From positions 1,798,001 to 1,862,000 of the forward strand of contig OZ241208.1 of assembly GCA_965199665.1 (NCBI GenBank): a stretch of DNA of 64,000 nucleotides. Direction: 5' to 3'. Positions within the stretch are counted from its first letter, which is position 1, and every line of letters starts with the position of its first letter. Below the pieces are notes generated by a model, which was not told the DNA's origin, did no database searches, and worked only from the letters and a program-made list of their open reading frames with translations. Made by a program: the position numbers and the translations under genes. The stretch comes from JAVVHH01 sp965199665. GTDB taxonomy: Bacteria; Pseudomonadota; Alphaproteobacteria; Acetobacterales; Acetobacteraceae. Of this stretch, positions 1 to 8,259 are shown piece after piece.

Positions 1-1
1 G

Positions 2-217
2 ATCGCGGGCATCCCCGCCAAGGTCAACCTGATCCCGTTCAACCCGTGGCCGGGCAGCGATTACGAGCCGAGCACCGGCAACCAGCTCGCCCGCTTCGCC
101 CGCATCGTGCAGGACGCCGGCTTCGCCTCGCCCATCCGCCTGCCACGCGGGCGTGACATCCTGGCCGCCTGCGGCCAATTGCGCACCGAAAGCCGGCGCA
201 CCAAATCAGTGGCATGA
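2..217 (+). CDS. rlmN: 23S rRNA (adenine-2503-C2)-methyltransferase RlmN, C-terminal end (5' cut by window)
   Basis: Only the last 71 codons are present; the gene continues upstream of the window. The visible tail has the NLIPFNPWPGSDYEPS segment followed by a Pro-Arg-Gly-Arg-Asp stretch and a late Cys (DILAACGQL), which match the C-terminal part of the RlmN radical-SAM family. RlmN methylates A2503 of 23S rRNA and A37 of some tRNAs. The radical-SAM cysteines lie outside the window. The stop overlaps the next start as ATGA, so the downstream small gene is probably translationally coupled. Identification rests on the tail alone but is strong. Confidence 0.85.
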   Translation: MAGIPAKVNLIPFNPWPGSDYEPSTGNQLARFARIVQDAGFASPIRLPRGRDILAACGQLRTESRRTKSVA

Positions 218-366
218 CCTCCGAGACCGATCCGCGTCCCACCCCGACGCCGCCCCAGCCTTCCAGCGCGCCCTCGCCGCTTCCGCCTGAAGTCGGCGGC
301 CCCAAAGGGCCGGAGCCGACCCGCTACGGCGATTGGGAGAAGGCGGGGCGCTGCACCGACTTCTGA
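214..366 (+). CDS. DUF1674 / SDHAF4-like succinate dehydrogenase assembly factor
   Basis: This 50-residue protein has a proline-rich N-terminus and ends in GGPKGPEPTRYGDWEKAGRC followed by TDF. That ending is the hallmark of DUF1674, the bacterial relatives of the SDHAF4 assembly factor, which binds flavinylated SdhA before complex II assembly. The ATG overlaps the rlmN stop by four bases (ATGA), indicating coupled translation. The 3' end overlaps the 3' end of convergent folD by 43 bp. The SDH genes themselves are not in the window. Family membership is clear; the role in SDH assembly is inferred from eukaryotic and Shewanella homologues. Confidence 0.88.
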   Translation: MTSETDPRPTPTPPQPSSAPSPLPPEVGGPKGPEPTRYGDWEKAGRCTDF

Positions 367-1214
367 GCGCCCGCACCTCGCCGCGCGATTGAGGCGTCGA
401 CCGTGTTTTCCAAGAGGCAGGCGATCGTCATCGGTCCCACGCCGCCGGGCACTGGGGTGATGACCCCTGCCCGCTCGAGCGCTTCCGTGAATGCGACGTC
501 GCCCACCAGCTTGCCATCGGCACCCCGGTTGATCCCGACGTCGATCACGACTGCGCCCGGCTTGATCCAGTCGCCGCGGACCATCTCCGCCCGTCCGACC
601 GCGGCGACCAGGATGTCCGCCTCGCGGCATCGCGCCGGCAGATCAACCGTGCGGCTATGCGCCACCGTCACCGTCGCGTCTTCGTTGAGCAACAGCCCGG
701 CGACCGGGCGCCCAACAATGGATGACCGCCCCAGCACGAGCGCCCGAGCGCCCCGGAGTGGCACCCCCGCGTGACGCAGCAATTCCATGATGCCGCGCGG
801 GGTGCAGGGCGCCAGCGTGGCCGCACCCCCATGCAGCCGGCCCACGTTGAGCGGATGAAAGCCATCCACGTCTTTCGCCGGGTCGATGGCCTCGATGATG
901 GCGCGTTGGTCGAGCGGCGCCGGCAGCGGAAACTGGACGAGGATCCCGTCCACCTCGTCGTCGCGATTGAGCTGATCGACTCGATCGAGCAACGACTCCT
1001 GCGACGTCGCCGCTGAGAGTCGGAAGGTGGTCGCGCGCAGCCCGGCGGATTGCGCCGCCCGGTCCTTGTTGCGGACGTAAACCGCACTGGCCGGGTCGTC
1101 GCCCACCAAAACGACGGCCAGATGCGGCTGGAAGCGGAGTGTCTCGACCCGGCGTGCCAACGCGGCACGCAGCGTTCCCGCCAGCGCGGTTCCGCTGATG
1201 ACGGCTGCCGTCAC
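324..1214 (-). CDS. folD: Bifunctional methylenetetrahydrofolate dehydrogenase / methenyltetrahydrofolate cyclohydrolase FolD
   Basis: FolD interconverts 5,10-methylene-THF, methenyl-THF and 10-formyl-THF in cytosolic one-carbon metabolism. The 296-residue product is close to the usual 280-300. Visible motifs are YVRNKDRAAQSAG (catalytic Lys region), DGILVQFPLP, DPAKDVDGFHP, CTPRGIMELL, the NADP-binding GRSSIVGRPVAGLL and the C-terminal PVPGGVGPMTIACLLENT. The start is a GTG at 1214, four bases after the yggT stop, so the two are likely an operon. The 3' end overlaps the convergent SDHAF4-like gene. Confidence 0.96.
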   Translation of the reverse strand: MTAAVISGTALAGTLRAALARRVETLRFQPHLAVVLVGDDPASAVYVRNKDRAAQSAGLRATTFRLSAATSQESLLDRVDQLNRDDEVDGILVQFPLPAPLDQRAIIEAIDPAKDVDGFHPLNVGRLHGGAATLAPCTPRGIMELLRHAGVPLRGARALVLGRSSIVGRPVAGLLLNEDATVTVAHSRTVDLPARCREADILVAAVGRAEMVRGDWIKPGAVVIDVGINRGADGKLVGDVAFTEALERAGVITPVPGGVGPMTIACLLENTVDASIARRGAGAQKSVQRPAFSQSP

Positions 1215-1218
1215 AGCG

Positions 1219-1539
1219 TCAGCCGAGGCTCCAGACGCCGGTGGCCAAGCCGCTGAAGATCGTCCTCACCAGCGGGACCGCGATGTACTGCAGCAGCAGG
1301 ATCGCAACGAGCGGGCTGAGATCGATGCCACCGAAATTGGGCAGGATGCGGCGGATCGGCCGCAACATCGGCTCCGTGACCCGATACAGGAAGTCGCCGA
1401 TCGACCAGACGATCCGGTTGCGTGTGTCCAGCACACCGAACGAGATCAGCGTCTGCACGACCGCCGACAGGATCAGCGCCCAAACCAGAAGGTTGATGAC
1501 GACCAGGAGGAGTTGATAGATGCCGGCGAGCAACGTCAC
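1219..1539 (-). CDS. YggT family integral membrane protein
   Basis: The 106-residue product has hydrophobic segments at about residues 4-28 and 75-98. Between them is a conserved loop containing VTEPMLRPIRRILP and the FGGIDLSPLVAILLL motif, which define the YggT family (CcmB-like topology, inner membrane). Family members have been linked to osmotic tolerance and cell division or chloroplast nucleoid organisation, but no biochemical role is settled. The start is a GTG. It lies four bases upstream of folD on the same strand and is probably cotranscribed with it. Confidence 0.88.
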   Translation of the reverse strand: MTLLAGIYQLLLVVINLLVWALILSAVVQTLISFGVLDTRNRIVWSIGDFLYRVTEPMLRPIRRILPNFGGIDLSPLVAILLLQYIAVPLVRTIFSGLATGVWSLG

Positions 1540-1667
1540 GAGGGTTTCCTTGGAGCGGCCGGACCCTACCGCGCACCTTGCCGAGCCGCAACCGAGCTCC
1601 TAACGCGGGACGACGTGGCGGCGATCGCACCGGCAAGTTGACGTCGGCGCCGCTGCGAGAACCGGGG

Positions 1668-1696
1668 TTGACTTGGCGGGTGCGCCTAAGCATTTT
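1668..1696 (+). promoter_or_regulatory. Putative sigma70 promoter of tRNA-Ala
   Basis: TTGACT (1668-1673) and CATTTT (1691-1696) are separated by exactly 17 bp and end 16 bp before the mature tRNA-Ala. The -35 is near consensus and the -10 is weak. Position just ahead of a tRNA gene in an otherwise empty stretch supports the call; it is inference from spacing only. Confidence 0.45.
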
Positions 1697-1712
1697 CCGG
1701 CTCTCGCATGGC

Positions 1713-1788
1713 GGGGCTGTAGCTCAGTTGGGAGAGCGCCTCGTTCGCAATGAGGAGGTCAGGGGTTCGATTCCCCTCAGCTCCACCA
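1713..1788 (+). tRNA. tRNA-Ala (anticodon CGC)
   Basis: A complete 76-base cloverleaf can be folded by eye. The acceptor pairs GGGGCTG with CAGCTCC, the D arm pairs GCTC with GAGC, and the anticodon stem CCTCG/TGAGG carries loop TTCGCAA with anticodon CGC. The T arm pairs AGGGG with CCCCT around TTCGATT. The CCA end is encoded. It decodes GCG alanine codons, common in this GC-rich genome. Confidence 0.97.
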
Positions 1789-1818
1789 CGCCATGCGCTC
1801 CCGTATTCATACTCGATG

Positions 1819-2937
1819 TCACGGTGTCGGCTTCATCGTATAAAGCCCGATACCGTGCTGCAGCCCCCACTCCGCCGCCTGCTTCGTGCAGGGTTGGCCC
1901 ATGATCCAACGGGCGCCGCCGAGTTCCGGGAGGCTCGACACCTCCGACAGTTCCGGCGACCAGATCAGTTGCACGTAATCCAGGTCGAGCGCCGCGAAAT
2001 CCAGAACCGGCAGCAGTGTCGCGGGCACCGCGCGCAGGCACACGCGATAGGACCGTTCGCGGGCGAAATTGCGCGCGAACGCGAAGGCTGCCGCGTCCGA
2101 CGCGATGTCCGCAGGCAGGAAGCTGACCACCACACGCTTGCGAAGCGCCAGGGGCAACGAAGCGTCGAATCGGAGGAATTCCGGGCTGAGCACGCTGGCG
2201 ACGTTCAGTGTGATGCTGAACGGCCCGGCACCGCGCAACTCCTTGGGGTCGCTCAGGATGGAGAGCAGGCGCCGGTCCAGCACGCGGGTGAGCCGCCGGA
2301 ACAGCCAAACGTCCGATCGGGCATCCCGCCCCGGCGCCACGGCCTCGATCAGTTCGGGGATCGACAGAGTCCGTTCTTCCCAGGCCAGGAGCGCCGTTTC
2401 GCCGTCGAACGTGCTGACGGGGCGGCGCCGCGCGAAACGGCTCATGTCGGTGCCGGAAAGATTATGTTCCAGCCGGTCCAACTCGGCCGGGCCGAGCGGC
2501 TGTAGCGGCGCAGGCTCCGTCGGATTGGGCGCCGGACTCGCCGTGTCCTCGAAAGTCAGCCCGATCGCCGCATCCTTCAGCAGCGCCTCGCCCGCCTCCG
2601 GAAGCTCGTACAGGTCGACGATCTCGCCCAGCGGCGGTGCCTCGAGCGAGAACTCCAGCAGCAACCGGCTCAAGCCATCCATGGCTTGGTTGACCAGTTG
2701 GGTCTGATCGCCCTTCCAACTGACCACCACCCGTCCGCCTGGCAGATCGTGCCAGCGGGCGCGCTCGGCATTGCTCAACGGGTCGAGCGCGGACCGGGCA
2801 TGCCGCAACTGCTCCGCGCGGGACAAAGATGCCGGCATCCGCTCCGTCCGGAACAGCAACGCCTGCCGCGACACACCGGACAGGGCGGTGTTCCCCACGA
2901 AATTGGCCAACTCGGTCAGGCCCACGGCAACGTCCAT
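1819..2937 (-). CDS. Degenerate EAL-domain-like protein (second of a tandem pair)
   Basis: The 372-residue product has a C-terminal half that aligns by pattern with EAL phosphodiesterase folds but with catalytic positions lost. LNVASVLSPEF stands where EAL proteins have the N(L/V)S strand, VVVSFLPADI replaces the ElTE strand, and LDYVQLIWS replaces the lysine-bearing KiD strand. The N-terminal half (about residues 1-170) is unassigned. It is therefore probably not a cyclic-di-GMP hydrolase and may be a binding or scaffold protein. The ATG overlaps the stop of the upstream EAL-like gene by one base (TGATG), so the two are translationally coupled and probably act together. Longer upstream readings on this frame are shadow of the neighbour. 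Confidence 0.7.
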   Translation of the reverse strand: MDVAVGLTELANFVGNTALSGVSRQALLFRTERMPASLSRAEQLRHARSALDPLSNAERARWHDLPGGRVVVSWKGDQTQLVNQAMDGLSRLLLEFSLEAPPLGEIVDLYELPEAGEALLKDAAIGLTFEDTASPAPNPTEPAPLQPLGPAELDRLEHNLSGTDMSRFARRRPVSTFDGETALLAWEERTLSIPELIEAVAPGRDARSDVWLFRRLTRVLDRRLLSILSDPKELRGAGPFSITLNVASVLSPEFLRFDASLPLALRKRVVVSFLPADIASDAAAFAFARNFARERSYRVCLRAVPATLLPVLDFAALDLDYVQLIWSPELSEVSSLPELGGARWIMGQPCTKQAAEWGLQHGIGLYTMKPTP

Positions 2938-4253
2938 CACGCGACAGGCTCCGCATCGCGCACGGATGTATCCAGCAGCGCGTGGTTGTTGCAGCCGACG
3001 CGCGCCGCCGGTGTCGCGCCGCCTTCCCGCTCGATGCAGCGGCGAAGTGTGCACAGCCCGGCGGACGGGCACGTCGCCAGCCGCCCGGCTGCCAGGATCG
3101 CGTCCGTGTGGCGGCCCTGGAACCGGCGGATCCCGCGCGTCAGCCCCCAGCGGACCGCCTCCTCCGTATCGGCCTTGAGCAGGATCACCTTGGCGACGTC
3201 GAGCCGGTCGAGCGCCTGCTGCAGCCCCGTTCCGCCCTGCATGATCTGGCGAGACCATTCGAGCTTCAGCCAATCGTAGCCGAGCTGGACGGGTTTGGTG
3301 ACCAGCAGCGAATGGTGGCTCACATCGTCCAGCAAGAGGGCGAAGCCGGCTTCCGCGACCCGGGCCCGGGCGCGGAGGAATGCCCCGGTGTCGGCGAACG
3401 CCTCCAACTGCGCGATCTCGATCGCGACCTGCGTATGAGTGGCCTCGGCCGCTTCCACCAGCGCGGCAAAGCCCGGCGACAACACCGTCTCCACGCTCAT
3501 GTTCATGTGCAGCGCGAGCGGCCCCCCACGCACGCCGGCCAGCAGCGGGCGGGTCGTCGCCAGGTCCGCCGTGGTGGCAGCCAGCATTGCCGGGTCGAGC
3601 TTGGCGATGAGGTGCCGGAACAGGAACGGGTCGGCCGTGACATGCCCCAGCGAGGCAGCGCGGGCCTCCAGCGCCGGCATGGAGAACCTGATCTCGCGGA
3701 ACACCGGCAGCAAGCGTTCCGAGCCGCCACTGGTCACGAGCACTCCGGTTTGGCGGAGCAGCAGGTCGGGGATACGGCCGGGTTCAACCGCGTTGAACAG
3801 CATCTGCACCGCGGCCAGCCCGCTCTCTTGTTCAACGCTGCTCGGGGCTGCCGCCAGCAGCGGCAGTGCATCGAGGAACGCCACCAATTCGGCGAGGTAC
3901 TGCGGGAGGGGCCAGCGGCTGAGCAGCAGGCTGGCATCGGGCGCGTCGGCAGCGAAGAGGTTGGCGAGCGACGCCGCCAACCCGGCCCCGCGATCGGCTG
4001 GCGAGAACAACAGCGCCAGGTCGCCGTTCGCGAGCGTGAAGAGCTGGCCCTGATAGCGGGTCGCCGCGTCGTCCAGCACGGCGCGCGCGATCCGCCGGTG
4101 GTGGGGACGCGGCGCCGGCGGGGCCAGACGCGACAGGTGCAGCACCAGGACCGTCCAGGCGGACTGCCCCCGGAGCGCGCGCGTCACCGCATCACGTAGC
4201 GGCAGCGTCGCGTCTTGCGCCGCCGGAGCGGACGCCCCTCGATATGGCGACAA
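2937..4253 (-). CDS. Degenerate EAL-domain protein with cysteine-rich C-terminus (first of a tandem pair)
   Basis: This 438-residue protein has an N-terminal region with a GGDEF-like strand (NGDLALLFSP near residue 100) and a C-terminal EAL-like region. Recognisable EAL-fold strands are HMNMSVETVLSPGFAAL, VAIEIAQLEAFADT, ARVAEAGFALLLDDVSHHSL and YDWLKLEW. The DDFG metal-binding motif is DDVS here, and there is no EAL signature. Loss of these residues argues against phosphodiesterase activity. The last 45 residues hold four cysteines (CPSAGLCTLRRC and a later GCNNH), which could bind metal. It is coupled to the next gene by TGATG. It starts 45 bp from the divergent metallophosphatase. Confidence 0.72.
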   Translation of the reverse strand: MSPYRGASAPAAQDATLPLRDAVTRALRGQSAWTVLVLHLSRLAPPAPRPHHRRIARAVLDDAATRYQGQLFTLANGDLALLFSPADRGAGLAASLANLFAADAPDASLLLSRWPLPQYLAELVAFLDALPLLAAAPSSVEQESGLAAVQMLFNAVEPGRIPDLLLRQTGVLVTSGGSERLLPVFREIRFSMPALEARAASLGHVTADPFLFRHLIAKLDPAMLAATTADLATTRPLLAGVRGGPLALHMNMSVETVLSPGFAALVEAAEATHTQVAIEIAQLEAFADTGAFLRARARVAEAGFALLLDDVSHHSLLVTKPVQLGYDWLKLEWSRQIMQGGTGLQQALDRLDVAKVILLKADTEEAVRWGLTRGIRRFQGRHTDAILAAGRLATCPSAGLCTLRRCIEREGGATPAARVGCNNHALLDTSVRDAEPVA

Positions 4254-4298
4254 GTTCAGAGTCGTGCCCTCCGGAAAGCCTCGATAGTATGGCCGACC

Positions 4299-5021
4299 AT
4301 GGTTACGAAAGAATTAGCGCCCGGCGGTCAAACGCCGGATCGGATCTACGCCATCGGCGATGTGCACGGTCATTCCGACCGCCTGCGGGCCCTACACGCG
4401 GCCATCCGCGACGACTTGGCCGACCGCCCGACCGCAGCCGCACTCCTCGTGCATCTCGGCGATTACATCGATCGTGGCCCGGACTCCGCCGGCTGCTTGC
4501 AGCTCCTGGCCAACGGGTCGCCCCTCCCGGGCGTCCCTTGCGTCAACCTCATGGGCAACCATGAGCAGATGATGCTCCGCGCGCTGGATCGGGCCGCCGA
4601 CGTCGAGCTATGGTTGGACAATGGCGGCAGGGCGACGCTGCGCAGTTGGGGCATCGACCCGGCCTCCCCGCCCTCGACCTGGTCCGCCGCCATCCCGAAG
4701 CGGCAGCTCGACTTCGTCCGCGCGCTCCACCCCAAGCTGCAGGCCGGTGCCTACCTGTTCGTCCATGCCGGCGTGCGACCCGGCATCCGCCTGCCGATGC
4801 AGAGCCTGCAGGATCTGCTTTGGATCCGGGACGGCTTCCTGGACTGGAGCGGCACCATGCTGCCCGATGCCCCCGGTCTGCGCATCGTGCATGGGCACAC
4901 GCCCACCGAAAAGCCGGACCTGCGACCCAACCGGCTGGGCATCGACACCAATGCCGCACGTGGCGGTAAACTGACCTGTGCGGCGCTCAGCTCAGATTCC
5001 GTTTACTTTCTCCAGGTATGA
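4299..5021 (+). CDS. Metallophosphoesterase, serine/threonine-phosphatase or Ap4A-hydrolase type
   Basis: The 240-residue protein carries the calcineurin-like dimetal motifs in order: GDVHGHSDRL (about 20), GDYIDRG (about 54), GNHEQMM (about 86), a late VHAG and a closing GHTP. These match the PrpA/ApaH-like PPP family. The substrate could be phosphoproteins or diadenosine polyphosphates and cannot be decided from sequence. The start was set at MVTKEL because residues in frame before it (4215-4298) lack family similarity and overlap the divergent EAL-like gene. Downstream hldE follows after 53 bp. Confidence 0.85.
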   Translation: MVTKELAPGGQTPDRIYAIGDVHGHSDRLRALHAAIRDDLADRPTAAALLVHLGDYIDRGPDSAGCLQLLANGSPLPGVPCVNLMGNHEQMMLRALDRAADVELWLDNGGRATLRSWGIDPASPPSTWSAAIPKRQLDFVRALHPKLQAGAYLFVHAGVRPGIRLPMQSLQDLLWIRDGFLDWSGTMLPDAPGLRIVHGHTPTEKPDLRPNRLGIDTNAARGGKLTCAALSSDSVYFLQV

Positions 5022-5074
5022 TGGTGGGAACTCATTTGCTTGCCACACGCGATCCAAGAAGGTAGCCGTGACGA

Positions 5075-6604
5075 ATGGATAGTGCGAAACCCGGAGACAA
5101 GCCGCCCCATTTGGGACTGGTGGACCCGGCGACACACCCGCTCCCGAACGATGCCGAGTTGTCGGCCGCCGTGCGTCGGCTGGCCCGCACCAGCGTCACG
5201 GTGATCGGCGACGTCATGCTGGACCGCTATATCTACGGTGTGGTCGATCGGGTCAGCCCGGAGGCGCCGGTGCCGATCCTGCGCGTCGAGCGCGAGACGG
5301 CCATGCCGGGCGGCGCGGGCAACGTGGTTCGCAACCTGACGGCACTCGGCGCGGCGGTTGCGTTCGTCTCCGTCGTCGGCGATGACCAGGCCGGGTCCGA
5401 CCTGACCGGCCTCGTCGGCGGCCAGCCCGGCATCGAGCCCTGGATGCTGATCGAGGGCGCCCGCACCACCACCGTCAAGACCCGCTTCGTCAGCCAAGGC
5501 CAGCAATTGCTGCGTGCCGACCGCGAACAGGCGGTGCCGATCGGCGCCAAGCTCGCTGAGCGCATGCTGCGCATCGCCGGTGACACGCTGGCCGCCACCT
5601 CCGTCACCGTGCTGTCCGACTACGCCAAGGGCGTGCTCTCCGGCGACACTGCCCGGCAACTCATCGCGGCGGCCCGCCAGGCGGGGCGGCCCGTGGTGGT
5701 CGATCCCAAGGGCGTGGATTTCGAGCGGTACGCCGGCGCCGACGTCATCACGCCGAACCGCCGCGAGCTGGCCGAAGCCACCGGCATGCCGGTGGACGAA
5801 GAAGCCGACCTGGTTCGCGCCGCCACCAAGCTGCGCGAGACCCATGGTTTCGGTGCCGTGCTGGTTACCCGCTCCGAAGACGGCATGACGTTGGTGGATG
5901 CCGACGGACCGCATCACTTCCCTGCCGAGGCTGCCGAGGTGTTCGACGTCTCGGGCGCCGGCGACACGGTGGTCGCCACACTGGCGGCCGGGCTGGCGGC
6001 CGGCTTGGCGATGCGCGTTGCGGTGCGCCTGGCCAACATCGCGGCCGGCGTGGTGGTCGGGAAGGTCGGTACCGCGGTGGCGCGACCGGAGGATCTGCTC
6101 CGCGTGCTCACGCCGCAGGTCAGCACCCTGCGCAAGATCGTCACGCGCGACGCGGCCGCCGAGCAGGTGGAGCGCTGGCGGCGGAAAGGCTGGCGCACCG
6201 GCTTCACCAATGGCTGCTTCGATTTGCTCCATCCGGGCCATGTTCATCTGCTGGAACAAGCGCGCGGCCAGTGCGACCGGCTCGTCGTCGGCCTCAACTC
6301 GGATGCCAGCGTGCGCCGCCTCAAGGGCAACAGCCGCCCCGTGCAACCGGAAGCGGCGCGGGCCGCGGTGCTGGCCAGCCTGTCGGCCGTCGATCTCGTC
6401 GTCATCTACGACGAGGATACGCCGCAGGAAACGCTGGAGGCGCTGCGCCCCGACCTGCTGGTCAAGGGCGCGGACTACACGATCGACCGCGTGATCGGCG
6501 CCGACCTGGTCAAGAGCTGGGGCGGCAAAGTCTGGCTGGCCGAACTGCTCAACGGCTACTCGACGACCGCGACCGTCCGCCGGATCTCCGCCAGCGCCGG
6601 CTGA
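5075..6604 (+). CDS. hldE: Bifunctional D-glycero-beta-D-manno-heptose-7-phosphate kinase / heptose-1-phosphate adenylyltransferase HldE
   Basis: HldE makes ADP-heptose for the LPS inner core. The N-terminal ribokinase-like domain (about residues 40-360) shows GDVMLDRYIYG, the GGAGNVVRNL substrate motif and the DVSGAGDTV anion-hole and catalytic Asp motif. The C-terminal nucleotidyltransferase domain (about 370-509) shows GFTNGCFDLLHPGHVHLL with the HxGH signature and LNSDASVRRLKG. At 509 residues it is about 30 longer than the E. coli enzyme because of an N-terminal extension. It implies the cell makes heptose-containing LPS. Its stop is two bases from the convergent mmcB stop. Confidence 0.95.
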   Translation: MDSAKPGDKPPHLGLVDPATHPLPNDAELSAAVRRLARTSVTVIGDVMLDRYIYGVVDRVSPEAPVPILRVERETAMPGGAGNVVRNLTALGAAVAFVSVVGDDQAGSDLTGLVGGQPGIEPWMLIEGARTTTVKTRFVSQGQQLLRADREQAVPIGAKLAERMLRIAGDTLAATSVTVLSDYAKGVLSGDTARQLIAAARQAGRPVVVDPKGVDFERYAGADVITPNRRELAEATGMPVDEEADLVRAATKLRETHGFGAVLVTRSEDGMTLVDADGPHHFPAEAAEVFDVSGAGDTVVATLAAGLAAGLAMRVAVRLANIAAGVVVGKVGTAVARPEDLLRVLTPQVSTLRKIVTRDAAAEQVERWRRKGWRTGFTNGCFDLLHPGHVHLLEQARGQCDRLVVGLNSDASVRRLKGNSRPVQPEAARAAVLASLSAVDLVVIYDEDTPQETLEALRPDLLVKGADYTIDRVIGADLVKSWGGKVWLAELLNGYSTTATVRRISASAG

Positions 6605-6605
6605 T

Positions 6606-7076
6606 CTACTCGGCCAGCAGCGCCGAGCGGAGACTGGCCATGCCCTCCGGATCATCGCGCGACGCCAGGCGCCGGGCGGCAAGGGTGGCGAACCGATGCA
6701 GCAGCGCGCGACGGCGGGACGGCGCCAACGGATGCGGCGGAGCCTCACGCACCATCTCGGCTTCGCGCCCGCACGCCACGATCAAGCCGGTATCCGCCGG
6801 CAGCAGCTCGGATGGGAAATCGTCATCGACCGCAAAATACAGCGCATCCGCGTAGTCGCGATATTCCGGCCACTTCTGGTCAGTCTGAAAGTCCCGCACC
6901 CCGGATTTCACTTCGATGCAGGCGAAACCTCCATCGGCCCGTAGCGCCAGGATATCGGCACGCCGACTATTCGGCAGCGGCACCTCGTGAACCGGCGACC
7001 ACCCCAGCCGCACGCACAGCAATGCCGTCGCCCGCCGGATGGCGGCAGCCCGCTCGGGGAAGGTGACGATCTCCAT
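6606..7076 (-). CDS. mmcB: MmcB family DNA repair protein (PD-(D/E)XK fold)
   Basis: The 156-residue product has the nuclease-like core RADILAL followed by FACIEVKSGVRDFQTDQKWP and the EYRDYADALYFAV helix. This is the MmcB (COG5321) arrangement with the catalytic Asp and ExK visible. In Caulobacter MmcB contributes to mitomycin C resistance and is SOS controlled. I looked for the alphaproteobacterial LexA box (GTTC-N7-GTTC) in the 45 bp upstream and did not see one, so SOS control here is not supported by sequence. Single gene, convergent with hldE. Confidence 0.86.
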   Translation of the reverse strand: MEIVTFPERAAAIRRATALLCVRLGWSPVHEVPLPNSRRADILALRADGGFACIEVKSGVRDFQTDQKWPEYRDYADALYFAVDDDFPSELLPADTGLIVACGREAEMVREAPPHPLAPSRRRALLHRFATLAARRLASRDDPEGMASLRSALLAE

Positions 7077-7120
7077 TCACCTTTTGTACCAGCACCGACC
7101 GTTCGGAGCCAGTCCCGCGT

Positions 7121-7148
7121 GCGGGGCCGAGCGCATGCCCGGCCCCGC
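7121..7148 (-). terminator. Stem-loop downstream of the helical-repeat membrane protein gene
   Basis: GCGGGGCCG (7121-7129) and CGGCCCCGC (7140-7148) form a perfect nine-base-pair stem with a ten-base loop, just past the stop of the minus-strand gene ending at 7156. No T tract follows, so it may be a weak terminator or a transcript-end stabiliser. It also lies in the leader of mmcB. Confidence 0.5.
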
Positions 7149-7155
7149 GATCAGC

Positions 7156-8259
7156 TCAGCCGAACAGCCAGCGCGAGGCGCGGTCCATCAGCGACGACCC
7201 GGTGTCCTGCGCGGAGTCCGCGAGACGGCGGACGCGCTTGCGGCCGTCATCGATCGCCTCGTCCACGTCGTCGCGATCCGGCAGACGCTTGCGCGCCTCC
7301 TTGGCCAGCGAGCGGGCGCGACGGTGACCGTCGGACACCGCGTCCTCGACATCGTCGCGATCCGGCAGGCGGCTCGCCGCGGTGCGGAACCACCCGCGTG
7401 CGCGCGACCGACCGGTCTCCACCGCGTCCTCCACATCGTCGCGGTCGGGCAGCCGCGAGGCCACCCTGTCCGCGACGCTTCGGGCGCGGCGCCGGCCCGT
7501 CTCGGCTACATCGGCCAAATCATCGCTGTCCGGCAGGCGGGACCGCACGTCGTCGGCAAAACGCTTGGCCTGCTTGCGGCCGCGCTCGAGCCGCGAGGGC
7601 ACGTCGAGCTCCTCAAGCCGGTCGCGCGCCTGCTCCGCGTAGTCGGACACCAGCTCACGGCCTTGATCGAGATAGGACCGGCCCTGCTCGAGGAGGCTCC
7701 GACCGGTCTCCTGCAGGTAATCCCGTCCATCCTCGAGCCGCTCGGTCAGCGGCGGACCGCGCGTGATGACGACTTCGCTCTTCCATGGCGAGAGCAGGCG
7801 CGTGCCCAAATCGGTCAGCAACCCGAACACCACGTGCGCCAGGGCGCTCTTGGCGTGGTCGCGGGCGGCATATTCAAGCGGACCCCGCGCCAGGCCGAGC
7901 GCGGGCGCGCCGATCTCGTCACCCAGGATGAACGTCGCAACGCCGAACAGCGACCCGCGCCCGGTCGTCACCGAGGGCGCCATGCCGCGCAGCAGGCCGT
8001 AGAGCGCGCCGATACCGATCCCGATGCCGTAATGCACCGTGCGCGCCGCCGCCTGCGTCTGCTGCGGGTTCATGCGAACGCCGGCCGCGTCGGCCGCTTG
8101 ACCGGCCGCAGCCGAGGCCGGCCCGGTGCTGGCGCGATCGGCGCGGCCCGTGTGGTCGAGCGACCAATCCATCTTGCTGATCAGCCAAACCGCGGCCCCA
8201 CCGGCCAACGCGCCGGCCAGAACGTCGCGGCCCACGCCGCCCGTTGTGTAGCGTCCCAT
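7156..8259 (-). CDS. Putative membrane protein with C-terminal charged helical repeats
   Basis: This 367-residue protein is not assigned to a named family with confidence. Residues about 10-30 (VLAGALAGGAAVWLISKM) and 75-95 (VHYGIGIGIGALYGLL) are probable membrane segments, as in YagU/DUF1440-like proteins. From about residue 170 the chain is strongly helical and charged, resembling apolipoprotein or LEA-type repeats. The last 130 residues contain four copies of a roughly 29-residue unit built on RLPDRDDVEDAVETGRxRAR. Such repeats often lie along membranes. The ATG follows GGGAG. It is monocistronic; the hairpin at 7121-7148 lies after the stop. Confidence 0.7.
   Translation of the reverse strand: MGRYTTGGVGRDVLAGALAGGAAVWLISKMDWSLDHTGRADRASTGPASAAAGQAADAAGVRMNPQQTQAAARTVHYGIGIGIGALYGLLRGMAPSVTTGRGSLFGVATFILGDEIGAPALGLARGPLEYAARDHAKSALAHVVFGLLTDLGTRLLSPWKSEVVITRGPPLTERLEDGRDYLQETGRSLLEQGRSYLDQGRELVSDYAEQARDRLEELDVPSRLERGRKQAKRFADDVRSRLPDSDDLADVAETGRRRARSVADRVASRLPDRDDVEDAVETGRSRARGWFRTAASRLPDRDDVEDAVSDGHRRARSLAKEARKRLPDRDDVDEAIDDGRKRVRRLADSAQDTGSSLMDRASRWLFG

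Noticed and set aside
1198..1641. Plus-strand open frame across yggT
   Set aside because: Arg/Asp/Gln-rich composition typical of antisense shadows in GC-rich genes; the minus-strand YggT signature is clear.
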